From JADKAV01 sp963732355 (GTDB lineage Bacteria > Actinomycetota > Actinomycetes > S36-B12 > UBA10799): a DNA stretch of 64,000 nt. The stretch spans positions 806,001 through 870,000 of the forward strand of contig CAVSZD010000007.1 of NCBI GenBank assembly GCA_963732355.1. Direction: 5' to 3'. Position 1 is the first letter of the stretch, and every line of letters starts with the position of its first letter. The position numbers were made by a program, and so were the translations under genes. Below the pieces are notes generated by a model. That model was given only the letters and a program-made list of their open reading frames with translations, made no database searches and was not told the origin of the DNA. Positions 1-6,295 of this stretch are shown in pieces.

Positions 1-370
1 CGCCAAAGACACTCAGGGCCTGCTCGTAAGTGACCCCCTCAGGGATCGGCACAGCCCCGCGCATCGCCGCCCGCGTCTGCCACCCGGGCATGCCGAACAC
101 CCGGCTGCCGACCGGGAACGCCTTATTGCGCGACTCGATGACTCGCCCGGCACCCGCGCTGCGGATCACCTCACCGATGTCGATCTTGGGCAGGTATGTG
201 TCGTAAGCCATCCAGCCCCGGATCGTCGGGTCGATCGACAGGTACTCCACATCTACAAGGAACTCGCCCTTTTCCAATGGCGCGACCTCGACCTCGTCGG
301 ATGCGAAGTCATCGACATCGACCTGATCCTGTGGGCGTTTGGCGAGGGTGATGCGTCGTGAGGTCGTCAT
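1..370 (-). CDS. NADP-dependent oxidoreductase, MDR (zinc-less alcohol dehydrogenase) family, 3' part outside window
   Basis: Reading the minus strand from the ATG at 370 gives MTTSRRITLAKRP followed by the motif VEYLSIDPTIRGWM and then IGEVIRSAGAGRVIESRN. This is the N-terminal GroES-like domain of the medium-chain reductases related to E. coli CurA/YncB and prostaglandin reductase, which reduce enones with NADPH. About 123 residues are inside the window. The Rossmann domain lies beyond position 1. The start is nearly back-to-back with the divergent gene on the plus strand, so both share a very short promoter region. Family assignment is firm; the substrate is unknown. Confidence 0.85.
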   Translation of the reverse strand, partial: MTTSRRITLAKRPQDQVDVDDFASDEVEVAPLEKGEFLVDVEYLSIDPTIRGWMAYDTYLPKIDIGEVIRSAGAGRVIESRNKAFPVGSRVFGMPGWQTRAAMRGAVPIPEGVTYEQALSVFG

Positions 371-395
371 GGCGCCACGATACTTTGGATTCCTC

Positions 396-1166
396 ATGAC
401 TCTCAGTGTCGCCTTCTTCTTGGCCGTCGGCTTCGGCGCAGTTCTGGGTCTGGTGGTCCGCGCAATCATGGGTAATCGGATTCGGCTCGGTTTGGCCGAA
501 GCCATGCTGTCCGGGATCCTCGGAGCGGTGGCAGGCGTGATGCTCGTCTCCGCGCTGCTGGGCGGTTACCAGCGTGAGCATGGCGTTTGGCTTGTGCTCT
601 CCTCGACCGTCAGCACCGTCCTGGTCATGCTGGTCGTGAGCTACTTCACCCGCCAGCCCCATTTGAGCGTGGCCGAACTCGTTGCCGCTGGGGAGAGCCA
701 CCGCGTCGAGTTCAAGTCCACCGCGCGCTGCAACCTGCACACCGGCACGCGCGACGACAAGATCGAACTGGTGATCTCCAAAGCCGTGGCCGCCTTCGCC
801 AATTCCGGTGGCGGCGACCTGGTGATCGGTGTGGACGACGAGGGCCACGCGCTTGGACTCGATGATGACCTCAAGTTCATGAAGAACCCGGACGTTGACC
901 GCTACGAACTGTGGCTCAGGGATCACCTGACCAAGACTCTGGGCGCACCTGCCTCTGCGAATGCGGAGGTCACCTTCCCTCACCTCGACGGCCAACAGGT
1001 CTGTCACGTGCGGGTGCTCGCGGCGACCCGGCCGGTGTTCCTCACCCCCGGCAAGGGGCAGCCACTGCAGATGTGGGTGCGGATCGGCAACTCCACCAGG
1101 CAACTCGGGATCGATGAAGCCCTGAGTTACTCGGCTGACCGATGGGGCCGTCGCCGGTTACGCTGA
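396..1166 (+). CDS. membrane-tethered AlbA_2 (Schlafen-type) domain protein
   Basis: The protein has two or three hydrophobic segments in its first 80 residues (around 1-30, 45-65 and 70-90), then a soluble domain with VEFKSTARCNL, VAAFANSGGGDLVIGVDD and HVRVLAATRPVFL. The signature E-F-K-S plus FxNSxGGxLxIGVxDxG is that of the AlbA_2/DUF4062-neighbour (Pfam AlbA_2) putative DNA-binding domain. In other proteins this domain usually sits next to transcriptional regulator modules. An ATG at 369 is possible, but it would overlap the divergent gene start; the ATG at 396 opens directly on the first membrane segment. The function is not known. The membrane anchor on this domain is unusual, since the family is usually cytosolic. 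Confidence 0.7.
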   Translation: MTLSVAFFLAVGFGAVLGLVVRAIMGNRIRLGLAEAMLSGILGAVAGVMLVSALLGGYQREHGVWLVLSSTVSTVLVMLVVSYFTRQPHLSVAELVAAGESHRVEFKSTARCNLHTGTRDDKIELVISKAVAAFANSGGGDLVIGVDDEGHALGLDDDLKFMKNPDVDRYELWLRDHLTKTLGAPASANAEVTFPHLDGQQVCHVRVLAATRPVFLTPGKGQPLQMWVRIGNSTRQLGIDEALSYSADRWGRRRLR

Positions 1167-1193
1167 GGCGAACCTGAGCGCGAGGAGTCCGGC

Positions 1194-1604
1194 ATGATCC
1201 ACCTGAACCCGTACCTGTCCTTCAACGGTCAAGCCCGCGCAGCCATGCAGCGCTATCAAGAAGTGCTGGGCGGCGAGTTGACGATGAACACGTTCTCAGA
1301 GTTCGGGCAGGACGACCCCGCGATTGCTGAGTTGATCATGCATGGCCAGCTGAAGGCTGCCGACGGTTTCATGCTCATGGGCGCAGATACCCCGCCTGGC
1401 ATGGAGTACACGCCGGGCAACACCGTGACCGTGATTCTGCATGGCGAGGACGAGCAGACGTTGCGTCGCTATTGGGACGGCCTGGCGCAGGGCGCCACCA
1501 TCAACGTCGCCCTTGAGCCGCAGATGTGGGGCGACGTGTACGGGCAGTTGACTGACGCCTTCGGCACGGTGTGGCAGGTCAACATCAGCACCGGAACGGG
1601 CTGA
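1194..1604 (+). CDS. VOC (glyoxalase/bleomycin-resistance) superfamily protein, PhnB-like
   Basis: The 136-residue protein begins MIHLNPYLSFNGQARAAMQRY and contains GGELTMNTFSEF, ADGFMLMGADTP and MWGDVYGQLTDAFGTVWQVN. This is the single-domain PhnB-like VOC layout, with two beta-alpha-beta-beta-beta halves and a conserved C-terminal D-x-F-G-x-x-W. A purine-rich GAGGAG lies about 8 bases upstream of the ATG. The family contains metalloenzymes and binding proteins with very different substrates, and none can be assigned here. It ends just before a tandem repeat and converges on the enoyl-CoA hydratase gene. Confidence 0.8.
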   Translation: MIHLNPYLSFNGQARAAMQRYQEVLGGELTMNTFSEFGQDDPAIAELIMHGQLKAADGFMLMGADTPPGMEYTPGNTVTVILHGEDEQTLRRYWDGLAQGATINVALEPQMWGDVYGQLTDAFGTVWQVNISTGTG

Positions 1605-1627
1605 AGGGTTGGGTTTGGCCGCCCGCT

Positions 1628-2022
1628 GGCAACCCATGCTGAAAACCGGCAACCAGATCGTCGAAAAACAACATGGCCCCCCGCCGGGCTGGCTGAAGAG
1701 CCGGCGCCCTGGCAACCCATGCTGGAAACCGGCAACCAGATCGTCGAAAAACAACATGGCCCCCCGCCGGACTGGCTGAAGAGCCGGCGCCTCGGCAACC
1801 CATGCTGGAAACCGGCAACCAGATGGTCGAAAAACAACATGGCCCCCGCCGGACTGGCTGAAGAGCCGGCGCCTCGGCAACCCATGCTGGAAACCGGCAA
1901 CCAGATCGTCGAAAAACAACATGGCCCCCGCCGGACTGGCTGAAAAGCCGGCGCCTCGGCAACCCATGCTGGAAACCGGCAACCAGATCGTCGAAAAACA
2001 ACATGGCCCCCCGCCGGACTGG
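1628..2022. repeat. tandem repeat, 82-83 bp unit, about 4.7 copies (repeat family A)
   Basis: Units begin with GGCAACCCATGCTGG at 1628, 1711, 1794, 1876 and 1958, giving spacings of 83, 83, 82 and 82. The fifth is cut at about 2022. Each unit contains GGCAACCAGATCGTCGAAAA flanked by ATGCTGGAAACCGG and CGAAAAACAACAT, which are weakly complementary. A single diverged copy with a perfect hairpin lies at 44971-45045. Both loci are between the 3' ends of convergent genes, so a role in transcription termination is possible. The long open frames through the array are a by-product of the 82/83-bp period and are not called as genes. Confidence 0.9.
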
Positions 2023-2036
2023 CCTCCCCGGCGTCC

Positions 2037-2816
2037 TCACCTGCCGGTGAATCGGGCCTCCCGCCGCTCCAAGAAACTCCGCACGCCTTCGGCCGCGTCC
2101 TCGGAGGCCATGATCTTGGCCAGCGCCTCCTTGAGATGCTCGCGCGCCGCCGCTTCGCCAGAATCACGCGCGATGCGAGCGCTGGCCAGGGTCTGCTGAA
2201 CACCCAGAGGCGCTTGGGCGGCGATCCTCTGCGCGATCCGCAACGCAACGTCCAACTGCTCACCGGGCGCCACCACTTCCTGCACCAACCCGATCCGGTA
2301 GGCCTCATCGGCACCGAATTCGTCGGCCGTGAGCAAGAACCGCATCGCGTTGCCCCAGCCCAGTTGAGCGGTGGCTCGCAGAGTCGCTCCGCCGAAGGGC
2401 AGAATGCCTCGCCCGATCTCCAACTGCCGGAACCGCACGTCCTGGGCAGCCACAACGATGTCACTGGCAAGCGCCAACTCGATGCTCAGCGTGAACGCGA
2501 TGCCTTGCACGGCGAGCACCACCGGTTTGGGCACCGGCGGGGACCACATGCCCCATGGGTCATATTTGTACGACCCGGCGAGGGCGGACGGCCCAATCTC
2601 GGCAACCTTCGCTCCAACCTCGGCCAAGTCGAGGCCCGCGCTGAAATGCTCACCGATCGCGTGCACCACTCCCACGCGCAGTTCCGGGTCATCCCCGAGT
2701 CGCTCGTAGGCGGCAGCGAACTGCTCGATCAGTTCGAGGTCGAAGGCGTTGCGCTTCTCCGGCCGGTTGATCCCGATCAGCAGCACATGCCCGCGCTGCT
2801 CAACTTCCACCTTCAT
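2037..2816 (-). CDS. enoyl-CoA hydratase/isomerase family (crotonase) protein
   Basis: The 260-residue protein starts MKVEVEQRGHVLLIGINRPEKRNAF and has the crotonase oxyanion-hole region HFSAGLDLAEV (about 65-75) and VQGIAFTLSIELALASDIVVAA (about 108-130). The C-terminal half contains FLLTADEFGADEAYRIGLVQEVV. In hydratases two Glu residues do the acid/base chemistry. Here the second position reads near GRGILPFGGAT, so isomerase or other crotonase activity is as likely as hydratase. The ATG overlaps the stop of the upstream DUF1801 gene by 4 bp, so the two are co-translated. Probable role: beta-oxidation or branched-acid catabolism. Confidence 0.85.
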   Translation of the reverse strand: MKVEVEQRGHVLLIGINRPEKRNAFDLELIEQFAAAYERLGDDPELRVGVVHAIGEHFSAGLDLAEVGAKVAEIGPSALAGSYKYDPWGMWSPPVPKPVVLAVQGIAFTLSIELALASDIVVAAQDVRFRQLEIGRGILPFGGATLRATAQLGWGNAMRFLLTADEFGADEAYRIGLVQEVVAPGEQLDVALRIAQRIAAQAPLGVQQTLASARIARDSGEAAAREHLKEALAKIMASEDAAEGVRSFLERREARFTGR

Positions 2817-3208
2817 GCTTGAACCGCCTTCGTGATGAGTTCGCGCAGGACGCCGGAGTCGACGGCGCGCAGGTCCTTTATGTACAAGCAGCCCTTGCCC
2901 GTGGTGTGCGCTCCGAGCCTGCCCAATTCCTCGGCGTAATCGGCAAGCGAACCGGGCAGGTAGAGCGCCAGGTTGGCTTTGCGCGGGGACATACCCACTT
3001 GGAACCAATCGTGGGTTCCGGTGGTATTCGTATATTGCGAATCACCGAAACCGACGATGCTCGACCCCCACATGACAGGTGCTGCACCTGACAACTCACT
3101 CATCAGGCCGGCCAGCGTCGCCGCATCCGCGCGGCGTCTTTCATCGGGGATCGAAGTCAGGAAAGCCGACACGTCTTCGGCCTCGGGTTGAGTCTTGCGC
3201 TGTGCCAT
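2813..3208 (-). CDS. DUF1801 domain protein
   Basis: The 131-residue protein has the DUF1801/YdhG-like pattern: an N-terminal helix region (EDVSAFLTSIPDERRRADAATL), then a core with APVMWGSSIVGFGDSQY and GLYLPGS-type strands (LALYLPGSLADYAEELGRLG), and ends GKGCLYIKDLRAVDSGVLREL. Its biochemical function is unknown. Related proteins have an iron-chaperone-like (frataxin-type) fold. It is the first gene of a two-gene unit with the crotonase, with a 4-bp stop/start overlap at 2813-2816. Confidence 0.8.
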   Translation of the reverse strand: MAQRKTQPEAEDVSAFLTSIPDERRRADAATLAGLMSELSGAAPVMWGSSIVGFGDSQYTNTTGTHDWFQVGMSPRKANLALYLPGSLADYAEELGRLGAHTTGKGCLYIKDLRAVDSGVLRELITKAVQA

Positions 3209-3231
3209 GAGGCTTAACTTACGCTGGGGAA

Positions 3232-3591
3232 GTGACCAGGTCGGGGGGCTTCAAGATACTGTTCGGCATCGCTGTGGCGGTGCAGTTCTGGGCTTTGTAC
3301 GTGCCGCGCACGCCGCAGATGGAATCGGGGCTGCCGCTGGACAAAATGGTCCATCTGGGGTTGTTCGCGGCGGTCACCTGGCTGGGGTTGCGGGCAGGCC
3401 TGCCGCTGGTTCCCCTAATGATCGCAATGGTCGCCCAGGCTGGCATCAGCGAACTGACGCAGTGGATCTTCCTGCCGCAACGCGGCGGAGACTGGTGGGA
3501 TTTCATGGCCGATCTGGCCGGCATCGGGATTGGCGTGCTCTTAGCGCGTGATTGGTCTCACAGACCTGAATCGATACCGATCGACTCGTAA
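3232..3591 (+). CDS. VanZ-like membrane protein
   Basis: The 119-residue protein from a GTG start has four hydrophobic segments. It carries the VanZ-family layout PRTPQMESGLPLDKMVHLGLFAAVTWLG, then a C-terminal ELTQWIFLPQRGGDWWDFMADLAGIGIGVLLA. The conserved polar residues K-x-x-H (DKMVHLGLF) and the final D-x-x-D-x-x-A-N/G-G match small VanZ family proteins. VanZ itself gives low-level teicoplanin resistance, but most family members have no known function. It is transcribed divergently from the DUF1801 gene and is followed closely by a frameshifted acetyltransferase on the same strand. Confidence 0.8.
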   Translation: MTRSGGFKILFGIAVAVQFWALYVPRTPQMESGLPLDKMVHLGLFAAVTWLGLRAGLPLVPLMIAMVAQAGISELTQWIFLPQRGGDWWDFMADLAGIGIGVLLARDWSHRPESIPIDS

Positions 3592-3618
3592 TAACCTACC
3601 TTGGGGTGGGAGGTCTCG

Positions 3619-4162
3619 ATGAAAACCCGATCTTCGGCGCTGCGACAGCGTCGCGTACGCCTAGCTGACATTCGGCCCGAGAATGCCGCCGACCTGATCC
3701 GCCTAGTATCCGACTGCAGTCCTGAGAGTCGCTACCTGCGATTCCACACTGGCACGGACACCCTGCGCCCGGCCATGGCTGAGCAGTTGGCAGACGTGGA
3801 TCCCGCAAGTGGGCGAGGTATTGGGACTACGCAATTGGCGAGGACGACTGGTGGCCGAAGCGCGCTACACGCGGATCGCACCGGATGTGGCCGACTTCGC
3901 GGTACTGATCGCCGATCGGTACCAAGGCCGCGGCTTGGGTCCGATCCTGCTGTCGATGCTGTTCCAGCGGGCCGCCGAAAGCGGGATCGTCGCCATGCAC
4001 GCCGATGTGCTGCCCAGCAACGCCCGGATCGTGAAAGTCCTGGAGCGGCTCGGCCCGGTCAATCCGATCGGCTACGAGAGCGGCGTGCGCGCAGTATGTG
4101 TGCCGCTCACCGACGGGCCTTGTCCGCAGTGCACCGCGATGGCCTTCGCCGCCGGTCACTGA
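3619..4162 (+). pseudogene. GNAT-family N-acetyltransferase with one frameshift
   Basis: The first frame, from the ATG at 3619 behind a GGGAGG ribosome site, reads MKTRSSALRQRRVRLADIRPENAADLIRL and SRYLRFHTGTDTLRPAMAEQLADVD. The acetyl-CoA-binding part is in the +1 frame: RLVAEARYTRIAPDVADFAVLIADRYQGRGLGPILLSML, then LPSNARIVKVLERLG. The switch lies between about 3795 and 3845. Joined, the product would be a normal GNAT enzyme of about 180 residues with the R/Q-x-x-G-x-G/A loop (YQGRGLG). Either one base was gained in the consensus or the gene is recently inactivated. The substrate is unknown. Its end overlaps the convergent 2TM gene by 7 bp. Confidence 0.75.
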
Positions 4163-4425
4163 CCCCGCATCTTGCGCATCTCGGCGTCGATCTGCTGCTC
4201 GCTGGGCGGCGCCTGCGCCGGGCCGTAGGCTCCCCACGCCATGAAGGCAGCAGCGATGCCCATGCCGAACATCGCCCACATCGGCCAGAAGTACCCCGCG
4301 CCGCTCATCGCCCAGATGGCTGTCAGAAGCAGTGAGACGATCACGAACACCCCGAGTACCCGCCAGAACGAACGCTTGTCGTTGATCCGCTTCACTGCTG
4401 CTTTGCGATACGCATCCTCGCTCAT
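4156..4425 (-). CDS. small two-transmembrane (2TM domain) protein
   Basis: The 89-residue protein starts MSEDAYRKAAVKRINDKRSFWRV, then has two hydrophobic helices (about 24-41 and 46-66) separated by SGAGYFWPMW, and ends PSEQQIDAEMRKMRGQ. The layout (amphipathic A-x-x-R-I/V-x-x-K-x-x-F entry, two membrane helices, charged tail with E-I/M-x-K-M/L) is that of the 2TM domain family found in actinobacterial histidine kinases and as stand-alone proteins. Function unknown. It is convergent with the frameshifted acetyltransferase. Confidence 0.75.
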   Translation of the reverse strand: MSEDAYRKAAVKRINDKRSFWRVLGVFVIVSLLLTAIWAMSGAGYFWPMWAMFGMGIAAAFMAWGAYGPAQAPPSEQQIDAEMRKMRGQ

Positions 4426-4484
4426 ACTTCGAGGTTAGATCAGGCATCGCCCAATTTGCCAGGTTCGTGCAGGCACCGAAGCAA

Positions 4485-5663
4485 TCAGCGCACCTGCCAT
4501 GCACGCAGAGTCATCCCCGCGCCCCGAAGACGATCCACCAGGTCGTCGCCCATGGCCGCCGATGGGGTCAACACCCCTCCTGGGCCTTGTGTCGAGGACA
4601 GGCACAGGCCCGCCTCGGACAACATGCGCGATGTCGCTGCATAGCCGGGATCACCCTTGCCGATCACCTCGGCGCCGATGATCCGGCCATCGGCCAGTGT
4701 GCTGCGGAACTCCACGCGGAAGCCTCCGCGCTCGCGAGCCTCCGGTCCTGGGCCCTCGCCGGGGTCCGGCAGGAACTTGGTCGCAACCGCGCGCAGCGGG
4801 GCAATGGAAAGGGCAGCCATGCCGCCGGTACTGGCCGTGGCAAGGGCAGTCGCACGAGCCCGACCACCGATACCGGGACCCGTCGCCACGACCTCCTTGT
4901 AGGTGAAGTCGTGCCCGTAGGCGTAGCCGGACAGCAGGTTGGATCGCCGAACCACCCGAGTGTTGATCGAGGCCATCACGAACGGCCCCGTCCACGAGTC
5001 CAGAACCGGTTCGTAGTGGACCCACAGTTGGTCACCCTCGTCGCGGCCGCCATGTCCGGGAGTCAATGCGTACGGGTCGGCCATGATCTGGCGCAGCGCC
5101 GGATCCTCCTTGGCTGCCATCGCTTGGCCGATGCCGCTGGCCACTGTGCCGCCACTGAATCCGCCACTGGCCCACCGCACAGCCATCATGGTTTCTCCGA
5201 GCTCGCCCCCGGCTGCCTGCTGCAACAGATACACGCCGAGGTCGGACGGGATCGAGTCGAAACCACTGGCATGCACAATGCGTGCGCCTGTCTGCTTGGC
5301 CAGGTCGTCGTAACGGTCGATGCTCTCGCGCATGAAGAGCACCTCGCCGGCCAGGTCCGCGTAGTGGGTCCCGGCAGTCGCGCAAGCCTCCACCAACGGA
5401 AGGCCGTACTTCCAGTAGGGCCCAACCGTAGTGACAACAGCCTTGGTCGACTCGGCCAGTGTCTTCAGCGCCTTCGGATCGCCAGCGTCAGCCACCACCA
5501 TCGGCCAGTCCACGTCGAGGTCGTGGGCGACCTCCGCCAGCTTGGCGGCCGACCGCCCGGCCAGGGCGATGTGTTCCGGACCGCCGCGTTTGGCCAGGTA
5601 CTCGGCAACAAGCCGGCCGGTGAATCCCGTGGCGCCGTACACAACAAGGTCGAAGTCGCTCAT
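4485..5663 (-). CDS. saccharopine dehydrogenase-like NADP-binding reductase (trans-acting enoyl reductase type)
   Basis: The 392-residue protein begins MSDFDLVVYGATGFTGRLVAEYL, an N-terminal Rossmann loop GxTGFTGR. It continues with IALAGRSAAKLAEV, VVTTVGPYWKYGLPLVEAC and THYADLAGEV, the typical Sacchrp_dh_NADP pattern. Close relatives in mycobacteria act as trans-acting enoyl reductases in polyketide or phthiocerol lipid synthesis. Here there is no polyketide synthase nearby, so the substrate is open. The ATG at 5663 overlaps the TGA of the upstream acetyltransferase by 4 bp, which fixes the start and shows they form one operon. Confidence 0.8.
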   Translation of the reverse strand: MSDFDLVVYGATGFTGRLVAEYLAKRGGPEHIALAGRSAAKLAEVAHDLDVDWPMVVADAGDPKALKTLAESTKAVVTTVGPYWKYGLPLVEACATAGTHYADLAGEVLFMRESIDRYDDLAKQTGARIVHASGFDSIPSDLGVYLLQQAAGGELGETMMAVRWASGGFSGGTVASGIGQAMAAKEDPALRQIMADPYALTPGHGGRDEGDQLWVHYEPVLDSWTGPFVMASINTRVVRRSNLLSGYAYGHDFTYKEVVATGPGIGGRARATALATASTGGMAALSIAPLRAVATKFLPDPGEGPGPEARERGGFRVEFRSTLADGRIIGAEVIGKGDPGYAATSRMLSEAGLCLSSTQGPGGVLTPSAAMGDDLVDRLRGAGMTLRAWQVR

Positions 5664-6190
5664 GTCACTACGGTATTGACTTCCACGGGTCGCGCCATTA
5701 CGTGGTCCGACTCCACGCTGTGCGCGACCACAAAGGTGCGCTCCCCGACGATGCCGAATCCGAACTTCTCGTAGAACCGGATTGCGCGTTGGTTCTGCTC
5801 GTTGGTCCCCAACCACACCCAGTCGTGGCCCGCGTCGCGGGCGATCTCGAGGCTGGCATGCATCAACGCCGCCGCAATGCCGCTTCCGTGGGCGTGGGCG
5901 TCGACGTAAATCCGGCGCACCTCGAGGGGGTTGACCCAGGGCTGGCTTATCGGCGGTGGTTCGGTGCACAGCATCACGTACCCGACCACTTCTCCCGGGT
6001 CGCCGTCCACAACCAGGAACCTTGCGGTGGCCATGTGTTCGCGGAAGCGGCCGGCGTTGAGCTCATCGCGGATATGGATCGCGATCGCATCCGCTGGGGT
6101 GTGATCTGGGCAGGCGAGCGGGAAGGTGCGGGCCGCCAGCTGCGCAATCGCCTCCGCGTCGGCAGCGGTGGCGGTTCGAACATCAGGCAC
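5660..6190 (-). CDS. GNAT-family N-acetyltransferase
   Basis: The 176-residue protein starts MPDVRTATAADAEAIAQLA and has the GNAT core: ARFLVVDGDPGEVVGYVML (beta 2-4), LEVRRIYVDAHAHGSGIAAALM with the acetyl-CoA loop HAHGSGIA, and WLGTNEQNQRAIRFYEKFGFGIVG. This is intact, in contrast with the frameshifted paralogue at 3.6-4.2 kb. Its stop overlaps the start of the reductase gene, so the two are translationally coupled. The acceptor substrate cannot be told from sequence. Confidence 0.88.
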   Translation of the reverse strand: MPDVRTATAADAEAIAQLAARTFPLACPDHTPADAIAIHIRDELNAGRFREHMATARFLVVDGDPGEVVGYVMLCTEPPPISQPWVNPLEVRRIYVDAHAHGSGIAAALMHASLEIARDAGHDWVWLGTNEQNQRAIRFYEKFGFGIVGERTFVVAHSVESDHVMARPVEVNTVVT

Positions 6191-6295
6191 TCGTCCAGAT
6201 TAGGTCGCCCTGCGACCCTTGCTTTCGCCGCCTGTCGCGAAGTTACGCCGACACGCCGGCGCGGGTTCTGGGGGTCCATGCAACAACCGCGGAGC

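Noticed and set aside
1628..2022. CRISPR-like regular repeats
   Set aside because: The period of 82-83 bp is repeated as a whole; there are no short conserved repeats separated by unique spacers and no cas genes nearby.
1296..2470. Long minus-strand open frames through the family A array
   Set aside because: They exist because the repeat unit lacks stops; the predicted proteins are repeats of one peptide, cross the VOC and hydratase genes, and have no start or ribosome site.
3195..3551. Overlapping frames inside the VanZ-like gene and similar shadows across the window
   Set aside because: High GC keeps antisense and shifted frames open; these lack family motifs and conflict with clearly conserved proteins.
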